A stretch of 64,000 bases of DNA, from assembly GCA_905116865.2 (NCBI GenBank), contig CAJHNH020001136.1, forward strand, positions 623,501 to 687,500, written 5' to 3'. Below, piece by piece: positions 1 through 64,000 of this stretch. Each line of letters opens with the position of its first letter. The stretch's first letter is position 1. This DNA comes from Candidula unifasciata. Lineage: Eukaryota; Mollusca; Gastropoda; Stylommatophora; Geomitridae. The notes under the pieces are model-generated. The model saw nothing but the letters and a program-made list of their open reading frames with translations. It was not told the origin of the DNA and made no database searches. Both the position numbers and the translations under genes were made by a program.

Positions 1-317
1 TTAGCGTACATCAGCTTGACAATAAGTGTTATCTCTATCCAAGCAATCCATTCTACACTGATCTTTTTAGCTGTTATTTTTGATCCATCATGTCCTCCTT
101 TTTTTTTAAACTTTACTCTCTGCCACAGATAATTGGTGTACTTAAAAAAATACACGTTAGAGTATTCTAGGGGAAGTAATATAATAACACTAAAATGCAA
201 CTGGAGTTAAAAGTAATAATTCAGATATTGTATGTTAATAGAAAATCTACTTGGGATAGCTCATATTATGGAAAGTTTGTAATATGTGAAGTAACCAATA
301 CACCGAAAAAATCCTTT

Positions 318-612
318 AAAAATACATTTGACACTCATGTCATGACCCCATGACTCTATCACGGAGACTTACGGGGGAAAAAAAACAACAACATTGGTAT
401 CATAAAGCAAAACCCCCTAATGACATTTTTAGTTAATATATTCATAGACAGGCCTACTAAACACTTCACAGATGCAAATATAACCAATGGAATATAAAAA
501 TGCTTTCTTGTGAAACAGGTAACTACAGATATGCAGATACATCTGCATTTAAGGAACTGTGTCACAACAAGAAGTAACTAGTTTTAGTCTTCTTTGCATG
601 ACAGGATTAATG
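318..612. repeat. Dispersed repeat E, copy 1
   Basis: This stretch matches 10086-10378 in the same orientation, with shared blocks such as CATGACCCCATGA, CCAATGGAAT and the right-hand end around AGTCTTCTTTG. A shorter related piece is at about 49545-49640. No coding capacity is visible. It lies just downstream of the GFAT stop and may fall in or beyond its 3' UTR. Class unknown; ends are approximate. Confidence 0.6.
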
Positions 613-728
613 AAGCCAAAGTGAAAAAACCCAAACGATAACAAAGTGTTATGAAAACTAAAATAAAATAAAAACACTTTGACAAAACGTGCAGTAAAAA
701 GAAATAAAAAGAAAAAGAAAGACTGAAC

Positions 729-734
729 TTTAAT
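729..734 (-). promoter_or_regulatory. Candidate GFAT poly(A) signal ATTAAA
   Basis: The minus strand reads ATTAAA about 100 nt after the GFAT stop, followed by a T-rich tract. A canonical AATAAA also overlaps the stop codon itself (836-841) but leaves almost no 3' UTR. Which one is used cannot be told from sequence. Confidence 0.35.
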
Positions 735-836
735 GAGTACCTTGCATGCATTAACAAAATGACAAAAAAATTGATAAATAAATAGATAAAACAAATATCC
801 ATGCTTTGTCTTACATTAAGTGTAGGTGTTAAGTAT

Positions 837-56282
<55,446 letters not shown>

Positions 56283-56880
56283 TCTATAGCTTGGTTAACT
56301 ACCTCCTGTCCCCTCAGACACAATCGTTTGACTGACTTTTTACGTCGTCACTTGTTGAAGCTGATAAAATCTGCAATTAAGATGTTCTTGTAGGTAGCCG
56401 GTCAGTTTAATAACAATATTGATATCCAATTGCCACGTCTTCAGTCGAGGTAAGCGAACAAGCACAGCAGTCGTTAGTTCGTTAGGCAGTCCCTGTGACC
56501 TCCGACCAGACACGCCTTCGTTCGTTTGCCGCTGTCAATAAGTTCAAGCCTCTGTTGCAGTGTGTTCGTTTTAGCTGTAAAATTAACTCTTTTGATCTTC
56601 TTTCTTTTGTCGTGGTGCTTGTTCCATACAGTGTCGCAGAGAGACGTTCAGTTTCGTTTCCTGTATTTTGCTGGTTGCGTAGCTTGTGTTATTATCATAT
56701 TGCGTTTCTAAAGTGTGTCTTTTATTCCCTTCACTCATCTCTTTCTTGGCCGGCGTCTTGTCTTGCAGCCTCTGCATTTTTGGTGTGATTTTGCGTTTAT
56801 GTTTTTTTAGGAACGTTCACGTCTGGCGTTGATAACAGAAATTTGGTACAGATGGCGCAGGTATCAGCTGCTTTGGTGTT
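56283..56880 (-). promoter_or_regulatory. GFAT 5' UTR and likely promoter region
   Basis: This 600-bp stretch upstream of the GFAT start has none of the recognised repeats, unlike everything around it. A CRE-like TGACGACGTAA lies about 70 bp upstream of the ATG on the minus strand. No TATA box or start site can be fixed. The plus strand has a donor-like CAGTCGAGGTAAGC near 56450, so a divergent transcript is possible. Confidence 0.4.
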
Positions 56881-56885
56881 AATTT

Positions 56886-57150
56886 GAATGTTGAATTAAG
56901 AATCGACATCACAGCACCCGGGACACTCCCATAAGCGTTTCGTCCCCATCTTCAGCAGCAAGCGAAGAGTTAAAATTCCAATGGTACCAGAAACAGTCTG
57001 ATTGTATATCCGTCTCGCCCCTCCCCCGATTGTCGAGCGTCGGCCAAATCCCCGTGTAACTCCTCGCAGTACCATTCTCCTCAGACCGTAATGATCTGTC
57101 TGTTCCTCAGCACTGTTCACTTGCTCCCAAATGGCACCACAACATCCAGC
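56886..57150 (-). mobile_element. LINE-R 3' fragment (56.9 kb)
   Basis: Begins with the inverted terminus TGTTGAATTAAGAATCGACA and encodes EEQTDHYGLRRMVLRGVTRG. A (GT)n stretch at about 57256-57282 follows. Confidence 0.85.
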
Positions 57151-57254
57151 TTGCTTTTGTGTGAGTGCGTGTATGTGAGCGTGTGTAGAAATGTATGTAT
57201 GTGTGCGCGCATGTGAATATGTGTATGTATGGTGTATGCATGTGTTTTTCTCTG

Positions 57255-57285
<31 letters not shown>

Positions 57286-57336
57286 TGTTGAAATGGTGAC
57301 GCCTCACAAGTAACGCTATCTGGTATTCCTTTGGTG

Positions 57337-57573
57337 TGGTTGTTGCGTATCCTTCACAGGACGTTGCAGAACCAACCATAACAGCCCCTGGCTGTTGTGT
57401 GATTACTCTAGGCAAATTTACGTCCAGTAGTTTGCCATTGCCTCTGGACGGTCGGCTTTCTTGATACCACTGTCGAAACCAACGCAAGGCGCATTGCCCG
57501 CAGCTGGGATCGAACCCGGCATCCCGGCATTACGAAGCGAAGTGTTCGCATCGACTTAGCCACAGAGCCGACA
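57337..57573 (-). mobile_element. SINE-A, copy 2
   Basis: Matches 17186-17417 in the same orientation: ACAGCCCCTGGCTGTTG, GTAGTTTGCCATTGCCTC, GGGATCGAACCCGGCATCCC and the tRNA-like GCATCGACTTAGCCACAGAG. Confidence 0.88.
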
Positions 57574-57804
57574 TTCCTTTGGTACCCACCTATAAATACC
57601 CAAATTCCTTAGTCTCAAGAAGTTATAGATTGAAATAGCCAATGTTTGAGTCCAAAGAAGTTAATTGGGTAATACTATCTGCAGAATAAGTAAAACTAAC
57701 AATTTCGATTAATGCGTTAATGTGACAACTATCTGCGGCAAAGGGAGTTTCAGACATATGTACTCGAGATGGAGTAGAGCTAATAAACGCGTGATGACTT
57801 ACAC

Positions 57805-58180
57805 ACAAAAAGCCCTCAGCGAAGAGTTCAAACTCCAGTGGTACTTGTAAGCAGTCTGACTGTATGTCTGTCTTGCCTTTCCTCTGAGTGTGAGTGTCGA
57901 CCAGACCCCCCGTTCACTCCCCGTTGCACTATTCTCTTCACACCATGGTAATGGTAATTTAATTGTGTTTCTGCATTGCTCACTCGCCCCCACCCCAAAG
58001 GGGAGGGGAATTAAACGTCTATCTTATCATGCATTAGTCTGCCACCAAGTGGTGAAGAATCGGCCAGTCTATCTGCATGTTTGTTTTCCAACACACCTGC
58101 GACCTCAGGAGACAATATCTCAAGGATGCTAACTACCTTTGACCTCTGAAACGATGCGTGTCACTCTGCCCGGAGCGATA
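57805..58180 (-). mobile_element. LINE-R 3' fragment (57.8 kb, diverged)
   Basis: The inverse complement carries the end of RNase H and the region with GASEQCRN and WSTLTLRGKARQTY. More diverged than the neighbour at 56.9 kb. Confidence 0.7.
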
Positions 58181-58216
58181 TGTAGCCTGCAATCATTTGT
58201 TTGTTTGTTCATTCAA

Positions 58217-58510
58217 TGGGTCAACATCATGGCACACTGCTGTAACTCAAAAGTGCTCCGTTCTTCTTCCAAATCAAGCCCAAGTCCGAAAAAACTCATC
58301 GCAGTGCACAAACTCTGAAGCACCGGCTAGGATCCTGTAAATACTTTGGGTAGATTTTTAACTCCGAATTTTGCCCGAGTAGCGCCGTTAGGCTACACTT
58401 TTCGATTTCCAGCTGCCAGTGGATTTTTTACGTGTGCAATAATGCTTGAACCCGGAACCTCCAGCACTCGAGGCAGACACCATGCCTCGAGACCACGTAG
58501 CTCCCTACCT
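58217..58510 (-). mobile_element. SINE-B, copy 4 (inverted)
   Basis: Inverse of 39386-39726: GGTAGATTTTTAACTCCGAA, AGCGCCGTTAGGCTACAC, GGCAGACACCATGCCTCGAG. The tRNA-like head is at the right. Confidence 0.85.
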
Positions 58511-58561
58511 ATAATTGTTTGTGGGTAAGTAGTAGTAGTAAAGGCGCGGACTTCCGGCTTG

Positions 58562-58890
58562 GAGTGAGTGAAGTTTAACCTCACTAGGACCGCATAATGA
58601 CGGGTACCATTTTTTGGGATGAGAATTTCCCCAGGCGCAGGTCCCCAGAAAAACCGTTGAACCGTAAAGTTATATTAGGGCATGTAACGAGGGTCACGAA
58701 GTAACCCAAAGTCCGCCCAGAAAATGTGTCCCGTGTTGGGACAGGTTGATATACCAGTGTGACTGACGCCATCAGGACCGCACACCGATCGATAAACACC
58801 CAGTGACATAAAGTGCCGCTATTCGCATGGGTACAATTCCCAGAAACACCGTCAACCCTTAGGTTATATTTAAGGCCCCCGAAGAAAGCC
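58562..58890 (-). mobile_element. SINE-K, inverted copies 3 and 4, partial and adjacent
   Basis: ATAAACACCCAGTGACATAA and CATGGGTACAATTCCCAGAA (58790-58850) are the inverse of the SINE-K core. GAATTTCCCCAGGCG … CCCCAGAAAAACCGTTGAA (58620-58670) is a second, related partial copy. Confidence 0.6.
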
Positions 58891-59263
58891 AGGGGAGGGG
58901 GGGCGGAGACTTTGAAATAACAAAAAAATGGCGTCCTACACTGAAGCGGAGTTAATACTATACCGGTCGGGTGCTTCTTGGCTTGCTTTGCAAAAAAAAA
59001 AAAAAATGGTCAGGTTCAACCAGCATCCCAGAAGGGGAGTTTTTGGTTATAATTGTGACTAAGTTATGTGTTTCATATAAAAAGGCTTGGCATTACATGC
59101 CGCCACGTAGCTCTGAAAAGAGCGCTTGCAGGGTTGATGCGATCAAAGGAGACAAACAAATACTGTCCCGACTGGCGACGAAGTGGTCTACCAATGAGTC
59201 AGGGGGCGACCTGGTCGCCAATAAGGTGTTGATGGGTCGAAGAGATAAATTTGGGCTCTTTGT

Positions 59264-59560
59264 TATTATTTGACCCCAGGTGACTTCACAGGACAGTCCA
59301 ACATTTTAGAGGGTGGTAAGACTGGGTTTCCCGGTTTTCGTATGCTTTTAGCGACCCCCAAAACATCTAGAACTGGCCCCAACTGCAACCCACATACGTC
59401 CCACGAGAGCCTAAGTCCCACGAATGCATGCAGCCTGGGTCCCACGACTGCATGCAGCCTATCTACCACCCCCTGAAATATTAGACTGTTCCGTGACCTG
59501 TGGATTTTCCCTGTTTGGGGTAGGATATTAATAAAGCACTAAAATTTGTATAGGCTCCAG
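59264..59560 (-). repeat. Dispersed repeat J, copy 2 (inverted)
   Basis: On plus, GTGACCTGTGGATTTTCCCT and ATCTACCACCCCCTGAAATA are the inverse of the copy at 16326. Only about two to three CATGCAGCCTGGGTCCCACG units are present, against nine there. 58895-59260 and 59565-59880 hold nothing recognised. Confidence 0.75.
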
Positions 59561-59980
59561 TTAAGGTCAGAGTGCAAAGGGTTAAGGGTTACACCAGGTC
59601 ATAACATTGAGGAATGTGAAGTTTTCGTTTTGTTAAGAAGTTGGGCTAGTCGCCTTGATCTCTGTGTAATATTTCTGACAAGCGATGAATATGACAGCAT
59701 ACTTATTCTATGAGGGATTGTGTTCTTCTGTTTAACACTAAGAAGCAACTCTGTTTTCTCTCTCTGTATATTTACTTTTTCAATTTCTTTGCTAGTTGAA
59801 AACTGCGTAAATGATTTCAAGTTTTGTTTCTTCTGTAGTGGAGAAACGAAAACTTTCTTCTAGCCTAGTTTGGGTCTGTTGTAGTTAGCACATTATACAT
59901 CGCTACATAAACTAGAGTTACAAACCAGGCACCAGTAGACTGTTGGCGAATTTATTTTAAAGTGATCATTCAACATAGAC

Positions 59981-60047
59981 ATGGCTGGCAGAGATGTAGC
60001 GAGAGTTATCAATCGATGTGACCAAGCGAAAGAGGACAGGCGATTGA
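59981..60047 (+). CDS. LRRC20: LRRC20-like exon 1
   Basis: 22 codons plus one base, ending at donor GTATGT. The phase matches exon 2 exactly, which is the main reason to join them. Intron 1 (60048-61999) holds a LINE-R end with a nested hAT MITE, the foldback element, repeat F and unrecognised sequence. Confidence 0.55.
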
Positions 60048-62143
60048 GTATGTATTGAGTCACAGTAAGATGTTTTAAAGATTATTTTAAACCCACCCTC
60101 TTTCTTCTCCGGGATTGCAGTTCATGTTACTTCGTTAATCGTCCAGTTATCTTATATAACGGTGCTGTACGGTTGAGCTGGGTTTATGGGATTTGCTGCG
60201 GATGCTCACCCGAATAGTGGATGGTGTCATCGAAATTGGAACTCTCTGCATGTCTTCGCGTGCTGCTGAAGATGGGGACAAAGCGCTTATAGCAGGGCTG
60301 CCAATATGACTTTTTTGAAAAACCCAGCTAAGATAACCAAAAAACCTAAGCAGTACATAAGCAAATAATAATAATAATAATAAAAACAGATTGTTGAAAA
60401 CTACAAATGTTATAGTTAACAAAACAAAAACTTTTATCCACTTTTATAAAAGGATATATATAAAAAAAAAACAAGATTTCAAAATTTGAACCCAAGGCGT
60501 TAAATAAAAACCCAGATCTGGGGGTAATAACCCATCATTGGCAGCCCTGGCTGATAGGAGTGTCCCGGGTGCTATTCTTAATTCAACATTTAACATTCCT
60601 CACCCAAACAGTGGCTGTTTGAGCCACAGTTTGTTGAAATTTTCAGAGTCCAGTCCTGGAGAGGAACCGTTGGAAGCTAAAAGAGTATTAAACCAGGGCT
60701 ATCCTCGGAATAATGGCCACATATTATGGCGGCCAAAAAACACCCTAACAGGGCCTCATTCGCATGTAAATTACGGACTTACGGCGACTTAAATTTTGGA
60801 CTTCCGGTGACTCCCACCACTGCCAAGAGTATCTCCCACGCCGCTACGCGCGGCGTGGATCGGAGCTAAACTAGGTGGCTGGGACTCACGAGCAGCAGCT
60901 TCTGCAACTCCTGCAGCTTTGCTCGTGAATCCCAGCCATCTAGTTTAGCCCCAATCCACGCCGCGCGTAGGGGCATTGGAGATACTCTCAGGGGGTGGCG
61001 GGAATCGCCGGAAGTCCAAAATTTAAGTCGCTGGAAGTCCGCAATTTACATGTGATTGAGGCCCTGTTTTGGGCTGCCATAATATGTGGCATAAATGAGT
61101 AACAGATTAAATCAAAAAGCATGTATAATTGCTCACACTGTTGGAAATGTGAAATGTTTTTTTTTAAATTTTATATTGGATATTTTAGTTACATGAGAGC
61201 TCACAAGAAACATACCCATGTGGGTTCCATGGCCTCGTTGTAGGGAAAATAAGAATAGACTGCCTCCCCAACAAGCATATCATAAAAGCTGACTAATTGG
61301 GGGCTTCCTTCAAAGTCGGAGTGCATCTGCCTGAGAGACAAGGAACCAACAGTCTGCATACAAATAATCAACATCTGTGAAATGGATGCACACACAAAAC
61401 TCAGGTCCTGGAACAAAGCCGAAGTCCAAAAATAGATAAACAACCAGGTCTTTTTTTGCAGAGGTTTACAGCCAGTGGATGCAAACAAACAAACAAAACT
61501 TGAAACAGTATTAGAATTGTTTATTAAGTTAATGTTTGTTTATTAGATCCTCTTACTTGGGGTTTCACCTTGATTATAGGGTGGCTTAAGCTCCAAGTTT
61601 CGATACCTCTGCCTGGTGGTCAAGCACGTGACTACTAGACTGAGATGCAAGACTACCAGCCAGGGACGGTTTACTAGGGAAAAGGTAACAGTACTCACCA
61701 CAAGTATGACAAAAAGTGCAGGTACTCACTAAAAAGTGTCTATTGCAGTAGTGCGGGGGAAAAAAAGATACATGAAAAAGTTCTGATATTGTAAACCACC
61801 AAAAAAAAAGGCCCGGGTACCAACTATTCTGTTACCATGGCTACTTTAAATGATAACAATGCATTTAAAATCAGCTGAAATAAAAACAATGCATTGTTAG
61901 ATTGTTCAAAGTGTGATAACATCACTTCTAGGGAAATCAATGAGTTAATCAATCAAATTATCCTACTATTTGCTATTTTGTGTGTGGTTTACTTCACAGA
62001 TTTGTCAAGATGTGATCTGACACAAATCCCAGATGCAGTCTTTCTTCTATTAAAAAACACAATGCTTGAGTCCTGCAATATTTCACAGAATCTCATCAGA
62101 AGAATTCCTTCAAAACTTGCTGTCAAGTTTTCGTCTGTTTCAG
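59981..62143 (+). CDS. LRRC20: Leucine-rich-repeat protein, LRRC20-like, 5' part (continues past the window)
   Basis: Two exons are visible. Exon 1 (59981-60047) encodes MAGRDVARVINRCDQAKEDR and on to RL. Exon 2 (62000-62143) encodes NLSRCDLTQIPDAVFLLLKN and on to RRIPSKLAVKFSSVS. The intervening intron is phase 1 with GTATGT and TTCACAG. LNLSRCDLTQIPDAVF is a clear LRR unit, and a short helical N-terminus with VARV before the first LRR follows LRRC20, a small all-LRR protein of about 180 residues without known enzymatic role. The start has GAC before ATGG. The remaining LRRs should lie beyond 64000. It is transcribed away from GFAT. Another small LRR protein is the main alternative. Exon 2 ends in donor GTGAAA, which is weak. 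Confidence 0.62.
60183..60610 (+). mobile_element. LINE-R 3' end with nested hAT MITE
   Basis: GGATGGTGTCATCGAAATTG and CTGCTGAAGATGGGGACAAA match the LINE-R end. After the insertion it resumes with GAGTGTCCCGGGTGCTATTC and TTCTTAATTCAACATTTAAC. Confidence 0.8.
60293..60549. mobile_element. hAT MITE with CAGGGCTGCCAA ends
   Basis: Perfect 12-bp TIRs CAGGGCTGCCAA … TTGGCAGCCCTG, flanked by GCTTATAG (60285-60292) and GCTGATAG (60550-60557), 7 of 8 identical. Interior AT-rich, non-coding. It sits inside a LINE-R end and so is younger than it. Confidence 0.88.
60716..61090. mobile_element. 375-bp foldback palindrome
   Basis: Left arm GCCACATATTATGGCGGCC and right arm GGGCTGCCATAATATGTGGC begin an inverted repeat that runs inward about 170 bp per arm, through TTAAATTTTGGACTTCCGG, GAGTATCTCC, CGCGCGGCGTGGAT and TGGCTGGGA, to a short loop near 60900. 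A few indels and mismatches separate the arms. No coding capacity and no clear target duplication. Confidence 0.92.
61196..61500 (+). repeat. Repeat F copy (61.2 kb), near full length
   Basis: Reads CCCATGTGGGTTCCATGGCC, AAGTCGGAGTGCATCTGCCT, CAACAGTCTGCATACAAATA, TAGATAAACAACCAGGTC and GTTTACAGCCAGTGGATGC, with a (CAAA)n tail. Its ten or so relatives make F the most frequent repeat here. Function and class unknown; the layout suggests a SINE. 61510-61890 has a weak tRNA-like patch (inverse, about 61600-61670). Confidence 0.8.
62000..62143 (+). CDS. LRRC20: LRRC20-like exon 2
   Basis: 144 nt, phase 1 both sides, 48 residues carrying LRR units DLSRCDLTQIP and CNISQNLIRRIP. The last 30 nt (from CTTGCTGTCAAG to TTTCAG) and the following intron are duplicated twice downstream. 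Confidence 0.62.
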
Positions 62144-62860
62144 GTGAAATTTTAGTTTACTTTCATCACACACTCTTCAAAATTGACACAATGATATCAT
62201 CATCTTAACTCTTTGAGTACCAGAGGGTTTAGAATCACAGACCCAAGTGGTAGTCAAGAGAGATGTAAAATTGGCGCATCATGCGTTCATTGGGCTTCCA
62301 GGCAGTAATCTATGAACGTATGATGCGTTCCTTGGGACTCAAAGAGTTAACTGTATTTATTAACTCTTTTGGAACCAAGCATGTACATAAATTTTACTAT
62401 TCTAAGAATGTATTACTATAATTCGTCTTTGTCTTCTCTAGCATTCTGAAATTGCCATCAAGTTTTCATCTGTTTCAGGTAAAAAATTTAGTTTGTTGTT
62501 CATCATGCTCTTAAATACAGTTACAATTATATAATTGTCTTAACTATATATATTAGCTCTTTTGTAACCAAGCATGTGTTACATAAACTTGGTCTATTCT
62601 AAGAATTTATTACTATAATTCTTCTTCGTCTTCTCTAGCATTCTGAACTTGCTGTAAAGTGTTTTGTCTGTTCAGGTAAAATTGTAATTTAATTAATCAT
62701 GCTCTTAAACACTGACACAGTAATATCATCTTAACTATATTTACTAACTCTTTTTGAACCAAGCATGTGTTGCATAAACTTGTTCTATTCTAAGAATTTT
62801 TTACTTTAATTAATTTTTCTTATTCTTATTGTTTAATATTCTGAGCCCTTGGGGTTCATT
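62116..62860. repeat. Tandem repeat of about 195 bp that includes the exon 2 splice donor
   Basis: Three full units and a partial fourth. Each contains a version of GCTGTCAAGTTTTC … GTTTCAG|GT followed by AATCATGCTCTTAAA-type and CCAAGCATGTGTTACATAAA-type segments. Units 2 and 3 also have TTCTCTAG 38 bp before the donor, so they look like 37- to 38-nt pseudo-exons (62441-62478 and 62639-62675). Unit 1 is enlarged by a TTAA MITE. Confidence 0.85.
62209..62346. mobile_element. piggyBac-like MITE with TTAA
   Basis: TTAA at 62205-62208 and 62347-62350; TIRs CTCTTTGAGTACCAGAGG and (reversed) CTCTTTGAGTCCCAAGG. 138 bp. An internal inverted pair CATCATGCGTTCATTGG / TATGATGCGTTCCTTGG-like lies inside. 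Comparing this 195-bp unit with its neighbours confirms a clean insertion at TTAA. Confidence 0.85.
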
Positions 62861-62884
62861 ACTGCAGATGTCACTTGCCTTCAT

Positions 62885-63110
62885 TCATATATGATTTGCC
62901 ATCTCTTTCCAGTTGATGACTCCAGATGTTTGTAGATCAACCTTTGTATTACATCTCCACCATCTCCTTCATCTGCCTTTTGGTCTTTGCCCATTTAAAA
63001 AGTTTGCCTATGCAGTTTTTGTCTTTGTATTTGTCACTCTCTATTGATATGCCCCAATCATTGGAGTCTCTTAGCCCCCATGATGCCAGTAATCAGTAGT
63101 AATCAGTTTA
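62885..63110 (-). mobile_element. LINE-N 3' fragment, copy 3 (inverted)
   Basis: Minus frames read GAKRLQ-LGHINRE, RQKLHRQTF and DVIQRLIYKHLESSTGKRWQ, matching the LINE-N end at 52900-53370. 63120-63460 holds nothing recognised. Confidence 0.6.
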
Positions 63111-63458
63111 GTTTCCTCCATAATTCTTGAGCACTAACAGTTGAACAAATAAATTCCCTACCTGTATGACTGTCAAGAAACAGATTATAAACAGCATATT
63201 CATACCAACAGTGTGCCACCAGTGCCAAACTTGAACATTATCAAAGGCTAACTTATGTAAAATTAGCATCTGTGACATGAGAGGCTGAGGAAAGCAACCA
63301 GGTGAATGATTATGACATGAAATACCAGAAAGGATTCCTGATGTTATTCTGGAATGTGACTCACCTTCTAAACAGTAATCTCCCGAAATTCTTCCTCCTC
63401 CTGCTTCTAGTGCTATGTCTCAGTTTTATCAGTATAGTAAATACAGTGTTTTTACATA

Positions 63459-64000
<542 letters not shown>

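Noticed and set aside
61600..61670. tRNA gene on the minus strand
   Set aside because: Only a faint A/B-box resemblance; stems do not form, so at most a SINE remnant.

Overview
The window looks like animal nuclear DNA, most likely from a mollusc or another lophotrochozoan. Genes have small exons with GT-AG introns, coding sequence is sparse, and the introns are packed with tRNA-derived SINEs, non-LTR retrotransposon fragments, Tigger/pogo, mariner, hAT and piggyBac elements and many minisatellites. The host group is inferred from this repeat style and from protein similarity; I cannot fix the species.

Two host genes are supported. (1) A complete GFAT gene (glutamine:fructose-6-phosphate aminotransferase, GFPT family) fills most of the window on the minus strand, from the ATG at 56282 to the TAA at 837. 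I traced 19 coding exons; every junction is GT-AG, every phase fits, and the joined frame is 2,037 nt (678 residues plus stop). Only about 3.7 % of the 55 kb span is coding. (2) Head to head with it on the plus strand lies the 5' part of a small leucine-rich-repeat gene resembling LRRC20: exon 1 at 59981-60047 and exon 2 at 62000-62143. The rest lies beyond the right edge. The two start codons are 3.7 kb apart.

All else is repeats. Family names used below are mine. LINE-E is endonuclease plus RT; one copy at 20997-24228 has a 12-bp target-site duplication. LINE-R carries RNase H (longest copy 35654-37215, about ten fragments). LINE-H, LINE-N, LINE-4, LINE-5 and other unnamed 3' ends are short fragments. 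SINE-A, B, C, D, I and K are present in two to four copies each. Repeat F (about 300 bp) has about ten copies, and short repeats E, G, H and J also recur. DNA transposons: two Tigger-like elements with matched TIRs, a mariner relic, piggyBac-like elements flanked by TTAA, and hAT MITEs, one strongly resembling the SPIN/OposCharlie type.

Layout by GFAT intron (exon 1 is at high coordinates). Intron 18 (882-7338): SINE-C pair and a 2.3-kb minisatellite. Intron 17: Tigger copy 1. Intron 16: a 1.6-kb GT-rich minisatellite. Intron 15: Tigger copy 2. Intron 14: SPIN-like MITE, repeat J and a 1.2-kb tandem array. Intron 12: full LINE-E. Intron 8: piggyBac-like element with a nested SINE. Intron 7: longest LINE-R. 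Intron 5: SINE-B pair. Intron 3: piggyBac nested in LINE-H plus two hAT MITEs. Intron 2: LTR candidate and mariner relic. Intron 1: TTAA-flanked element. The right end is a compound (AT)n(AC)n microsatellite that runs off the window.

I found no operon, CRISPR array, phage or new multi-gene system. The observations most worth following are the tandemly duplicated splice-donor segment in the LRRC20-like gene, the SPIN-like hAT element, the 375-bp foldback palindrome, the mobile repeat with an internal minisatellite (repeat J), and the AGAAGAAGAA-type 3' tail shared by several unrelated retroelement families.
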